Below, piece by piece: positions 8,939 through 18,526 of a DNA stretch of 32,765 nucleotides. The notes under the pieces were generated by a model. That model was not told where the DNA came from. It did no database searches and saw nothing but the letters and a program-made list of their open reading frames with translations. The position numbers were made by a program, and so were the translations under genes. The DNA is from Spirochaetaceae bacterium (lineage in GTDB: Bacteria > Spirochaetota > Spirochaetia > CADAEX01): the NCBI GenBank assembly GCA_009783755.1, contig WRCW01000005.1:1-32765 (forward strand). Reading direction: 5' to 3'. Numbering within the stretch: position 1 is the first letter of the stretch; each line of letters opens with the position of its first letter.

Positions 8939-9959
8939 CGCTGCTAGCGTAATGTTATTGGCTTTATTATTGCTAATGTTAATGGTTCTCATACTTGGAG
9001 TTTTGTTCTTTTATTTTAAAAAAGATGTATCGCGACAACTATTTGAAACAAAAAAAACATTGGATAATATGCAAGTTACTTATAATAATTTTTTTAAATC
9101 AACAAACCCTTTTGCTAACTCTTCCGAAGATGAATCAGGATATGTTGATGTCCTTGATTTTTTATCTTCTGCTATAAAAAATCATATTGATAATGTAGTT
9201 GGAGTCATCCGTTTTTTATTAGGACAGAGTGATTGTTCAAAAATTGCTGCTTTTTTTATTGCAATTGGTTCAAAACTATCAGTTGAGATTTTTAAGAATC
9301 TTCAGGAAAATGAAGTCGAGATTATAACATTTGAGGTAGCGTGCTTTGAAAAGATAAATAGTGAGCAAAGAACAACGATTCTTAAAGAATTCTATGAATT
9401 ATTTATGGCTAACCAATATGTTTTTACCGGAGGTATTGATTATGCCCGTGTTCTTCTTGAAAAATCATTTGGAACGATGAAAGCAATTGATATAATTAAT
9501 CGATTAACTTTAAGTCTTAAAACTATGCCATTTGATTTTGTCCGTAGAGTTGAACCTATGCATTTATTAAATTTCATTCAACAAGAACATCCGCAAATAA
9601 TTGCTCTTATTCTCTCACACCTGGAACCTGATAAATCTGCAATTATATTAGAAAAATTACCATCTGAATTACAAGAAGAAATTATTCGGCGAATAGCAAC
9701 AATGAAGAAAACAAGTCCTGAAACTTGCAGAGACATTGAAAGAGAATTAGAAAAAAAGTTATCAACTTTATCAATAGAAGATGAGCCTGCTGTGGGTGGA
9801 CTTGAAAGTGCTGTCAAAATATTAAGTCTTATTAATTCTGGTTCTGAAAAGCAGATAATAAAAATCCTTAAAGATAAAGATCCGAAATTAGCTGATAAGA
9901 TCGAGAAAAGTGGAATAAAAAAATCAGGAGATAGCAAGGAATGGTTTTATGAAAAATAA
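8931..9959 (+). CDS. fliG-like: Membrane-anchored FliG N+M domain protein lacking FliG_C
   Basis: N-terminal hydrophobic helix MISAASVMLLALLLLMLMVLILGVLFFYF; FliG_N (FTGGIDYARVLLEKSFGTMKAIDIINRLT); FliG_M (EHPQIIALILSHLEPDKSAIILEKLP...GGLESAVKILSLI); overlaps the previous gene by 8 nt. Confidence 0.92.
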   Translation: MISAASVMLLALLLLMLMVLILGVLFFYFKKDVSRQLFETKKTLDNMQVTYNNFFKSTNPFANSSEDESGYVDVLDFLSSAIKNHIDNVVGVIRFLLGQSDCSKIAAFFIAIGSKLSVEIFKNLQENEVEIITFEVACFEKINSEQRTTILKEFYELFMANQYVFTGGIDYARVLLEKSFGTMKAIDIINRLTLSLKTMPFDFVRRVEPMHLLNFIQQEHPQIIALILSHLEPDKSAIILEKLPSELQEEIIRRIATMKKTSPETCRDIERELEKKLSTLSIEDEPAVGGLESAVKILSLINSGSEKQIIKILKDKDPKLADKIEKSGIKKSGDSKEWFYEK

Positions 9960-11988
9960 TAAGAAAAATAAAGTTTTTACATTTGAGGATATTATTTTTC
10001 TTGATGATTTTAGTTTGCGAAGAGTTGTAAAGGAAATAGAAGAAGAAGATCTGGAAAATGCTTTTATAGGAGCAGAGGAGCAAGTAGTGGCAAAGGTTTT
10101 AGAGTTCATGTCCTACTTGTCGGCGAAAGAACTTAACCAGTTGATTAAAACATCCGGACAGGATGTTTTAAAATCTTCCATTGAATTGAGCAGAGAAAGG
10201 ATTGGCAATATAATAACGAGCTTTGTGGGGAGAGGCAGAATTCTTTCTCCCGATGGCTGGAGAGTGCCGGCGAGAGATGGCGTTATTCGCCAGATTGAAG
10301 AAGCAATACAAACAGGGCATCTTGATTTGTATAATTGGTATTGCCAAAAAAATGCCTATTCCGGTTTTGAGGAAGTAGTAAAAAGCGCATTTGATTCATT
10401 CAAAGACCGCGAAAAAGAGCTTTCTGCTATTACTTCTCTTAAAATAAAAGGAGAAATCCTTTACAGCGCCGAATTGCTATTTAGCAGGAATTCGCTTGAA
10501 CATCTTGTTATTAGTTATGATAATATTTTGATTCCTTGTACATTGCTTCCTGCATCGCTTTTAAAACCGATTGGACAATGTAAAAACTTGAAAAGCTTGG
10601 TTTATTCCACGCCATATTTGGACTTGCCTGAATGGATATTTGATTTAACATCATTGACAGATCTTTTTCTTGGCGGTAGTCATCTTGATGGGAAAAGTAT
10701 TACTGCTTTATCAGAAAGGTTAGGTAATCTGATCAATCTGAAAACATTATCTTTAAATTACATGGACATTGACTGTGTTCCCGATAATATCGTGAATCTT
10801 GAGCGATTGGAATATTTAGAGATTTCAAGGTGCCGTATAACATCACTTCCTGAAAATATTGGAAAACTTACAGAGCTTAAAAGGCTTGATATAAGCGGAA
10901 CCTCTGTTGCAAACCTACCGGAGAGTATTGGGTCTCTTACAAAACTTTTAAAACTCGATATAAGTAATACACTTATTACGCACCTTCCTGAAAGCATTGC
11001 AAAACTTATATCGCTTAGGAAACTTGACATAAGGGATACCTGCATACGCGAGCTGCCTCTTTTTCTTGAAAATCTGTATGGACTAAGCATTTGTATGTAT
11101 GGACTTGATGCAAAAATACCTCCTGCGCTTCCGCAGAATAAAAATATAACCTTCAACCGCGAATATAAAATAGAAACACTTCCTCCTCATGACCTGAATT
11201 TAGATGAGTTTATTCGTGCATATTATATGTTTATTCAGGATATATATTATGTTAATCCAATGGCAAGAAGAATGGGGCTTATGGAATTAGAAGATTTTTT
11301 TAGAGATTTATATGAAAAAAATGATTTTTTTGGAGTAGGTATGATGTTGGTAATTGATGGAACAGATCCGGAAAATATTCGTCATATTTTGTCTTGTAAG
11401 ATTGAGCATGAAAACTGCTTTTTAAAAAAGAAATTAAGAAAGATACAGATGGAAGGAATTCTGGGAATCCAGAGGGGCGATGATACAATAGAACTTATTT
11501 TGTACCTAAATAATCTTGTTGATATTGATGGGAATAAAGTTACCCTTTTGTGTAAAGATTACTGGCAAGGAAAACAGAATGCTTTTGAAGACCTTGAAGA
11601 TATTCGCCATGAACTTCCAAAAGAGAGGGAAGAGGTTGCGTTTATCAAGCGGGCAACTAAGATACACAAGATTGCCTGGGACAATGGGCTTTTGGCGCTG
11701 GAAGCAGAATGGAACAGAGAAGGATATGATAATAATGACATATTTGAATATGGGATTCCTCTTGTGATTGATGATTATTTAGGGGCGCATCATATCGAAA
11801 GCCAACTTAACGCCATGATTGAGCGGGAACATAACCCATGGAAAAAGAAAATGGGGCAGGTGAAAAAAACAGCAGTCATGGCTATTCTGGCAGGGGATAT
11901 TCCAAGAATGGTTGAGGAAAAATTATTGTGTTACTTTGATGACAATGTTTTAAGGATTTTAAAAGCGGATCAGGCACGGGAAGAATAG
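9949..11988 (+). CDS. FliG_C - LRR - (MotA cytoplasmic-like)x2 chimeric protein, copy 1
   Basis: FTFEDIIFLDDFSLRRVVKEIEEEDLENAFIGAEEQV (FliG_C); leucine-rich repeats (SLPENIGKLTELKRLDISGT); MARRMGLMELED...LVIDGTDPENIR...EGILGIQRGD and a second related unit. Starts 11 nt inside the FliG N+M gene. Confidence 0.85.
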   Translation: MKNNKKNKVFTFEDIIFLDDFSLRRVVKEIEEEDLENAFIGAEEQVVAKVLEFMSYLSAKELNQLIKTSGQDVLKSSIELSRERIGNIITSFVGRGRILSPDGWRVPARDGVIRQIEEAIQTGHLDLYNWYCQKNAYSGFEEVVKSAFDSFKDREKELSAITSLKIKGEILYSAELLFSRNSLEHLVISYDNILIPCTLLPASLLKPIGQCKNLKSLVYSTPYLDLPEWIFDLTSLTDLFLGGSHLDGKSITALSERLGNLINLKTLSLNYMDIDCVPDNIVNLERLEYLEISRCRITSLPENIGKLTELKRLDISGTSVANLPESIGSLTKLLKLDISNTLITHLPESIAKLISLRKLDIRDTCIRELPLFLENLYGLSICMYGLDAKIPPALPQNKNITFNREYKIETLPPHDLNLDEFIRAYYMFIQDIYYVNPMARRMGLMELEDFFRDLYEKNDFFGVGMMLVIDGTDPENIRHILSCKIEHENCFLKKKLRKIQMEGILGIQRGDDTIELILYLNNLVDIDGNKVTLLCKDYWQGKQNAFEDLEDIRHELPKEREEVAFIKRATKIHKIAWDNGLLALEAEWNREGYDNNDIFEYGIPLVIDDYLGAHHIESQLNAMIEREHNPWKKKMGQVKKTAVMAILAGDIPRMVEEKLLCYFDDNVLRILKADQAREE

Positions 11989-12022
11989 AAAAATGTTTCC
12001 TGGTATTTTATGGAGATAAGTT

Positions 12023-12913
12023 GTGATAACGCGAGAGGTTATAAATAAACATATTTTAAATATGTCTGAAGAACGATTAAAAAATTGGATCATCTCTCAC
12101 TTTAAAAGAAAGCATAAAGAAATGATAGTGGGTGATTACAATAACTTTATCGAATACTTAAAAGAAGAGCATTTAGTTACAGATGGTATTTGCTCAAGTG
12201 GTGTTGGTAAATCAATATTAAAAAAAATATTAAATGCTTATGAACTTAAAGATATAAATCCTGATGAATTATATGAACATATAAAATTAAACGCTACATT
12301 CGTATTAACTCAAGACTCTGGCTGGGAAATAAAAGAAATATCTCTTTTAAGTGAGACTCCAAACATTGAAAATATAAAATGTTATTTTGCTGAATTTATA
12401 TGGCTTAACAAATGGGGGTATGAACTTTCTAAATATAAACATATTTATAAAATAATGTATTACGCTAATAAGGTTATATGGATAGGGTACGCAGGAGATT
12501 ATTTTGAGCCACATTACTTTATAATCCAAAAAAATAAAATATATGGATTAAAATACAAGCATAAATGCACAAGAAGTAAAAGCTTAAAAATTATGAAAAA
12601 TCTCGACAATGCATTCGATGAATTGTTGCATGTTGGACTGGATGATATAGCACAACAATATAGAGAAAAAAAATTTAATATTATTAAAACTGAAATCGAC
12701 TTATCTGAATATTTTTATAAAGGTTTTTTTTACAAGGGTATTTTATTTGACAGAAATTGGAAAGATGAAATATCTGTTATAAAAAAAATCAGTTTTAATA
12801 ATGGATTATTAAAAATAGAAATCGAAAATTTAACATATCCTCATACTGGATATGCATTATTGGATTTGGAAAATAGTAAAGTAGTCGAAGTTGATAAACC
12901 AATGGTTTTATAA
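12023..12913 (+). CDS. Hypothetical protein (296 aa)
   Basis: Intact ORF between the two chimeric genes, same strand; no family recognised. Confidence 0.65.
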   Translation: MITREVINKHILNMSEERLKNWIISHFKRKHKEMIVGDYNNFIEYLKEEHLVTDGICSSGVGKSILKKILNAYELKDINPDELYEHIKLNATFVLTQDSGWEIKEISLLSETPNIENIKCYFAEFIWLNKWGYELSKYKHIYKIMYYANKVIWIGYAGDYFEPHYFIIQKNKIYGLKYKHKCTRSKSLKIMKNLDNAFDELLHVGLDDIAQQYREKKFNIIKTEIDLSEYFYKGFFYKGILFDRNWKDEISVIKKISFNNGLLKIEIENLTYPHTGYALLDLENSKVVEVDKPMVL

Positions 12914-12948
12914 AATATGAGTTTGGCTAAACAGTAAGGAGAGTCAAT

Positions 12949-15171
12949 GTGGAGAAAAAAGTTTTTACATTTGAGGATATTATTCATCTTGATGATCGTG
13001 CTATATGGAGGATTCTGCGGGAAACAAATATTGAATATCTGCGAGATGCTCTTATTGGAGCTGAGGAAACGATATTAGAAAAGATATATAAAAATATCTC
13101 ACCTCGTATAATAGAAAGATTAAAAAAGATGGTGAAAGAAGCTGAACAGGATTATATATCTCAAGATACCATTAACGAGAGAAGAGGAGGAATTGTCTAT
13201 CATACTATAGTGGGGCTTGCGACAAAAGGAGAAATTGTTTTGCCCGATAATCTAAAACTCCCGACGAGAGGATACAAAGCTCATGCACAAGATAGCAGTA
13301 GAATATTGACGAAAGATAACGTCGTTCATCGGATTGAAAAAGCAATACAAACAGGTCATCTTGATTTATATAATTGGGATTGCAAAGAAAAGCCAATTTC
13401 TGATTTTGAGGAGACAATAAAAAATGCATTTGATTTATTCAAAGGCCATGAAAAAGAGCTTTCTGCAATTACTTCTCTTGTAATTAATGGAGCGATCCTT
13501 TATGGCGCTGAACTGCTATTCAGCTTAAATACACTTGAAGATCTTGATATTAATTATAGGGGCACCTCGAAACATGGGATACCTCCTCGCAACATGCCGC
13601 AGGTATCGCTTTCAAAACCAATTGGGGAATGTAGAAACTTGAAAAAGCTTTCTTTTTCTACACCATATTCAGGGTTACCGGAATGGATATTTAGCTTAAC
13701 ATCATTAACAGACCTTTGCCTGGGTGATTATTGGTTTGAAAATAAAAGCATTATTAGTTTACCGGAGAGCCTAGGGAATCTGAGCAATCTGAAATTATTA
13801 TCTTTGAGATTAATGGAAATTACCTCTCTTCCGGACAGTATAACAAATCTTAAGCACTTGAAATACTTGGAGATTTCATCGAGGAGAATAATGTCGCTTC
13901 CGGAAAGTATTGGAAACCTTACAACTCTTGAAGAGTTGCATATAGACATACCTATTAAAGTTCTGCCGGAAAGTATTCGCAATCTTACAAACCTTTTAGA
14001 ACTTACTATAAACTATACTAATATTATATACTTGCCGGAAAATATTGGCAGCCTCACAAACCTTGTAAATCTTGGATTAATTTCTAACAAATCAATGGAA
14101 AAACTTCCTGATGCCATTGGCAATCTTTTATCACTTAGGAGAATGTCTGTTTGTTGGTCTGCTATAAAAGAATTACCAAAAAGCATGGCAAACCTTAAAT
14201 CCCTTAGAGAACTTGCTATACGCTATACCGGCATACAGGAGATTCCTTCTTTCCTTGGAAGCCTATCAGATCTAACTATTTCGATGTCAGGACTAGATGC
14301 AGAAATTCCTCCTGAGCTTTTACAAAATAAAGATATAAATATTTATCCCAACCCAAAACATAAAATAAAAATACTACCTCATCACGAAATGAATTTTGAT
14401 GAATTCATTCACGCCTATTATGAGTTTATTCGTGATGCTTATTATTATTCCTGTATGGCGAGGAGAGAAGGTCTATTGGCACTGGAAGAATATTTGAATA
14501 ATTCAAATGATTTTTTTAACATTGGATTAAGATTAGTCGTTGATGGAACAGATCCTGAGCTTGTACGAAAAATGCTTACATGCAAGCTTGAACGAGAACA
14601 TGACTTTCTGAAAAATAAACTTAGACAGGTGCAGATGGAAGCACTCTTAAGTATTCAGATAGGAGAGATCCCGGAAGAACTTATTTTACGACTTAATCAA
14701 CGTGTTGATATTGATGGCAATAAAGTAACTCCATTGTGCAATGATTATTTGAAAGGAAATCTTAATGCGCTTGATGATCTCGAAGATCTTCATCATGAAC
14801 TCCCACCGGAACGGGAAGAGGTGGCTTTTATCGAGCGAGCTGTTAGTATATCTGAGAAAGCCAGAAGAGAAGGGATACCGGCACTGGAAGATGAACGGAG
14901 CAGTGAAGGGTACGCTGAGGGAGATATTTTTGAATATGGGCTTTCTCTTATAATAGATGATTTAAGCCCACGTTATATCGAAGCAGTACTGGATGCAATG
15001 ATTAAGCGGGAACGCTGTCCATGGAAAAAGAAAATGGGGCAGGTGAAAAAAGCAGCAGTCCTCTCCATTCAGTCCTATGATAACCCGCGCATACTGGAGG
15101 AACATTTAATGTGCTACTTTGACGACGATGTCCGCAGCTTTTTAAAAGAAGCTTGCTCCAGGGAAGAATAG
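12949..15171 (+). CDS. FliG_C - LRR - (MotA cytoplasmic-like)x2 chimeric protein, copy 2
   Basis: GTG start with AAGGAG upstream; VFTFEDIIHLDDRAIWRILRETNIEYLRDALIGAEE...TKGEIVLP; LRRs; MARREGLLALEEY...LRLVVDGTDPELVRKML...MEALLSIQIGE; KARREGIPALEDE...KKAAVLSIQSYDNPRILEEHL. Confidence 0.88.
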   Translation: MEKKVFTFEDIIHLDDRAIWRILRETNIEYLRDALIGAEETILEKIYKNISPRIIERLKKMVKEAEQDYISQDTINERRGGIVYHTIVGLATKGEIVLPDNLKLPTRGYKAHAQDSSRILTKDNVVHRIEKAIQTGHLDLYNWDCKEKPISDFEETIKNAFDLFKGHEKELSAITSLVINGAILYGAELLFSLNTLEDLDINYRGTSKHGIPPRNMPQVSLSKPIGECRNLKKLSFSTPYSGLPEWIFSLTSLTDLCLGDYWFENKSIISLPESLGNLSNLKLLSLRLMEITSLPDSITNLKHLKYLEISSRRIMSLPESIGNLTTLEELHIDIPIKVLPESIRNLTNLLELTINYTNIIYLPENIGSLTNLVNLGLISNKSMEKLPDAIGNLLSLRRMSVCWSAIKELPKSMANLKSLRELAIRYTGIQEIPSFLGSLSDLTISMSGLDAEIPPELLQNKDINIYPNPKHKIKILPHHEMNFDEFIHAYYEFIRDAYYYSCMARREGLLALEEYLNNSNDFFNIGLRLVVDGTDPELVRKMLTCKLEREHDFLKNKLRQVQMEALLSIQIGEIPEELILRLNQRVDIDGNKVTPLCNDYLKGNLNALDDLEDLHHELPPEREEVAFIERAVSISEKARREGIPALEDERSSEGYAEGDIFEYGLSLIIDDLSPRYIEAVLDAMIKRERCPWKKKMGQVKKAAVLSIQSYDNPRILEEHLMCYFDDDVRSFLKEACSREE

Positions 15172-15228
15172 AAATGCCATGCTGCAATTTGCAGTTGTGG
15201 TCGTAATAATTGATCTGCTAGAGTATTT

Positions 15229-16725
15229 TTATTCTGCTTTTGGCAGTTTTTTAATTTTTTCTTTTAGTTTTATAGGCATATGCCTGATAGCCCACTTGTT
15301 TTGCTTTACGGCAATCAAGCAGAGTTTTTCTGTTTTGAATTTATCAGGAACATATAAAAGAGCTTCACCGTTCTGCTTTACAGCAATTAAACAGAGTTTT
15401 TCGCTCTTGAGTTTTTTTGGTACAAATTGAAGTGCTTTGCCATCTTTCTTTACAGCAATACTGTAGAGTTTTTTTGTCTTTAATTTTTCAGGTAAAAACC
15501 TAAGCGCGTCGCCGTCTTTTTCTATAGCGATCTTACATAATTCTGTGCTTTTTAGTTCTTCCGGTACAGCTTTAAGCGCGTTGCCATTTTTCTCCACAGC
15601 AATACGACAGAGTTCCGCTGTTTTTAAAACTGTTGGTACAAGTAGAAAAGCACGGGGATCTTTTTCTGTTGCTATTTTACAAAGCTCTGCGGTTTTTAGT
15701 TTTTCCGGTACATCCTCAAGCGCTAAGTGATATTTTCCCACAGCAATAAAGCACAGTTTCTCTGTCTTTAATTTTTCAGGTACACATTTAAATGCCCATC
15801 CGTTCTTCTCTACAGCTATGTGGCATAGTTCTTCTGTTATAAATTTTTTTGGCACAAACTTAAGCGCAGGCTGGAGTACTGCGGCATCATTCTTTATAGC
15901 GATTAAGCAGAGTTTTTTTGTCTTAAGTTCTTTTGGTACAAACCTGAGCGCCCCACCTTTTTTCTTTACAGCAATTAAACAGAGTTTTTCGCTCTTGAGT
16001 TCTTTTGGTACAAATTGAAGTGCTTTGCCATCTTTCTTTACAGCAATATGGCATAATTCCAATGTTTTTAGTTTTTTTTGTACAAACATAAGCGCTGTGC
16101 CATTATTTTCTATAGCTATTCGGTAGAGCTCTTCTGTTTTGGCTTTTTTTGGAATATATGCAAACGAGTTGCCACTCTTTTTCACAGCGATTTGATATAG
16201 TTCTTTTGTCTTAAGAGCTTCAGGTACAAACTGAATTGCTCTGCCATCATTTTCTACAGCAATGTGGCAGAGCTCTTTTGTTATGAAATTTATTGGAACA
16301 AATTTAAGCACCCAGCCATTTTTCTCCACAGCAATATGACACAGTTTTTCTGTTATGAATTTTTTTGGAACAAATTTAAGCGCATCACCATTTCGATGTA
16401 CAGCAGTATGGCATATTTCTTCTGTCTTATATTTTTCCGGTACATATTTTAGTGTCCAGCCCCCCTGTTGTACAGCAATGAGGCAGAGATTTTCTGTTTT
16501 TAGTTTTTCCGGTACATCTATAAGTGCAACGCAATAATCTTCCACAGCAATACGGCATATTTTCTTTGTTTTGAATTTTTCAGGAACATACATAAGAACA
16601 TGGCCATCATCCTCCACAGCAATGCGGCATATTTCTTCTGTCTTAAGTTCATCCGGTACAATGTCAAGCATCCAACCACCCTTTTTCACTGCTGCAAGCG
16701 CTTCTTTTTTTGTTGTAATTTCCAT
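15229..16725 (-). CDS. DUF4116-type repeat protein (about 19 tandem 24-aa repeats)
   Basis: Start MEITTKKEALAAVKKGG at 16725 with AAGGA upstream (ORF extends to 16794). Confidence 0.87.
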   Translation of the reverse strand: MEITTKKEALAAVKKGGWMLDIVPDELKTEEICRIAVEDDGHVLMYVPEKFKTKKICRIAVEDYCVALIDVPEKLKTENLCLIAVQQGGWTLKYVPEKYKTEEICHTAVHRNGDALKFVPKKFITEKLCHIAVEKNGWVLKFVPINFITKELCHIAVENDGRAIQFVPEALKTKELYQIAVKKSGNSFAYIPKKAKTEELYRIAIENNGTALMFVQKKLKTLELCHIAVKKDGKALQFVPKELKSEKLCLIAVKKKGGALRFVPKELKTKKLCLIAIKNDAAVLQPALKFVPKKFITEELCHIAVEKNGWAFKCVPEKLKTEKLCFIAVGKYHLALEDVPEKLKTAELCKIATEKDPRAFLLVPTVLKTAELCRIAVEKNGNALKAVPEELKSTELCKIAIEKDGDALRFLPEKLKTKKLYSIAVKKDGKALQFVPKKLKSEKLCLIAVKQNGEALLYVPDKFKTEKLCLIAVKQNKWAIRHMPIKLKEKIKKLPKAE

Positions 16726-16753
16726 TTTATTGTTCCTTAAAATAAATATAATT

Positions 16754-17485
16754 TTAATCACTATAGATGATTTTTTCTTTTGGAATATCATCAAAATGCA
16801 TTATGCGTCGTGAAAGTATGATTTTTTGTAAATTGTTGCCTTTCCAAAATGCCGGACTTCCAAGGGCAAATACAGATGCCGGTATTGTAAGCTCTGTTAA
16901 ATTCTTACAACCATCAAATGCTGAGTCATCAAAGGCTGTTACTGATGAAGGTATGATATATGTTTTTGCTTTTTTATTACTCGAATATGCTATGATATTT
17001 TTTTCCTCTTTATCAAAAAGCACTCCATCAATGCTTGTATAATTTGGATTTTGCGGATCTACTATTATATTTGCCAATTTATAGCAATGGTCGAATGCAA
17101 AATCGCCAATGTGTGTTACTGAAGATGGAATCGTAATCTTTTCTAAATTTATGCAATACCGGAAAGCATAATGCTTAATGCATGTTACAGATGGGGGAAT
17201 TATAATTTCTCTTAAATTCATACAATCGTTGAGTGCCATATGCCTAATGGAGGTTACTGCTAATCCAAAGATTTTATCGGGAATAGCTAAAGATAGATCG
17301 CTTTTACAGCAATTGACAAGCTCAAGACTTTCTCCATCAAGTTCAAAATTCATATTATTTTTTTCAAGAGTTTTATTTGTATAGTAAACCTGAATCCCCA
17401 TACGTTTAGCATGATTTTTATATTTTTCTGCTATTTTTTTTGTTTTAAAAGAAACTGTATTGTTCCCATCTGTTAATATATGCAT
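16754..17485 (-). CDS. BspA-type (LRR_5) leucine-rich repeat protein
   Basis: MNLREIIIPPSVTCIKHYAFRYCINLEKITIPSSVTHIGDFAFDHCYKL; start MHILTDG at 17485 preceded by AGGAG. Confidence 0.82.
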   Translation of the reverse strand: MHILTDGNNTVSFKTKKIAEKYKNHAKRMGIQVYYTNKTLEKNNMNFELDGESLELVNCCKSDLSLAIPDKIFGLAVTSIRHMALNDCMNLREIIIPPSVTCIKHYAFRYCINLEKITIPSSVTHIGDFAFDHCYKLANIIVDPQNPNYTSIDGVLFDKEEKNIIAYSSNKKAKTYIIPSSVTAFDDSAFDGCKNLTELTIPASVFALGSPAFWKGNNLQKIILSRRIMHFDDIPKEKIIYSD

Positions 17486-17527
17486 TTTTAATGCTCCTCT
17501 CATTTATTTGCTTTAAATATATCCCTT

Positions 17528-17554
17528 TCACTATGTCATATAATGCTATGGTGA
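17528..17554 (-). promoter_or_regulatory. 27-bp element upstream of the BspA-type/DUF4116 pair
   Basis: TCACTATGTCATATAATGCTATGGTGA; in minus orientation TATATT follows ATGACA by 12 nt. Confidence 0.7.
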
Positions 17555-17634
17555 TAAAAATAATGCATAGTTTTATACTAATTTTATCTCTGTCACAAAA
17601 TATTTAAAGGAGAAAAAATATTGTCTTTATGAAG

Positions 17635-18513
17635 TTATTTTTCTGAATTCTCTAACTTTTGATACTGGTGAATAGATAGCACATCATATACAGATTCAAG
17701 AACAACTAATTTTTCACGTACCGCTTTCTTCTCTTTGCTGTTATATAACTCATCCTTAGTTATCTTATCAATATCACGCCTATGTGAAATATTACCCATA
17801 GCAAATTCTGTAATTTTAACATCTGAAAACTTTCTTTTACTATTTGCTTTAACAACGCCATTAGCCCAGGCCCATAAATAATCTTTTACTTTTTTAGTAA
17901 GTTTATTTAACTCAATTACATAAAAAGCTTCTTCAACATAATATCTTATTCTGATCCATCCCCCCCTGATAAGGGCTTCCATTATTTCATGCCTTGCTTT
18001 ACCCTCGAAACCCATGGGCTCATTATACTTTTTATACATAGCATCAACATATTCTTTAGTAAGTCCAAAAGATTTAGGACTTTTTATTATTTCATCAATA
18101 TGATTCTTTTCCACTTCAAATAACTGACCACCAGGACTTATCCAATACGCATTAGCATCTGGCACTTCAAAAACTTCAAGCTTTGTCTCTTCAGATTTTA
18201 AATACTCTTCCGGTGATGTAATAGCTTTTCTTAACTCATCTATCAACATATCCTTTATTGGTAATAATCCAGGTTCAGTATCCATAATGGTTTCTACACC
18301 ATCTTTAATTATTGTTTCAATCCTTGAATCTGTATTTGACTTTATATCATCACTTTTTATCTTTTTTGCAAGATTATCTTTAAGATCCTTTAAAATAATA
18401 TTGTCCCACATAGCTTTATGCTCTTCTATTAGTTTTTGTTGTTCTTCTTCTGGTAAATCCTCAAAAAATTTATCCATACTATTCTCCTTACCCATATAGT
18501 TTTTAAATAACAA
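17635..18513 (-). CDS. Hypothetical protein with a phage/accessory-type region
   Basis: 292 aa; AYWISPGGQLFEVEKNHIDEIIKSPKSFGLTKEYV...EGKARHEIMEALIRGGWIRIRYYV resembles phage-associated hypotheticals from memory. Confidence 0.6.
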   Translation of the reverse strand: MLFKNYMGKENSMDKFFEDLPEEEQQKLIEEHKAMWDNIILKDLKDNLAKKIKSDDIKSNTDSRIETIIKDGVETIMDTEPGLLPIKDMLIDELRKAITSPEEYLKSEETKLEVFEVPDANAYWISPGGQLFEVEKNHIDEIIKSPKSFGLTKEYVDAMYKKYNEPMGFEGKARHEIMEALIRGGWIRIRYYVEEAFYVIELNKLTKKVKDYLWAWANGVVKANSKRKFSDVKITEFAMGNISHRRDIDKITKDELYNSKEKKAVREKLVVLESVYDVLSIHQYQKLENSEK

Positions 18514-18526
18514 AACACATTTTATT

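Noticed and set aside
9941-9965. FliG N+M / FliG_C split as a sequencing frameshift or simple gene break
   Set aside because: Not the favoured reading: copy 2 (12949) independently begins at the same FliG_C boundary with its own start and RBS, and the 9949 ATG has Shine-Dalgarno-like sequence upstream. Programmed frameshifting remains possible
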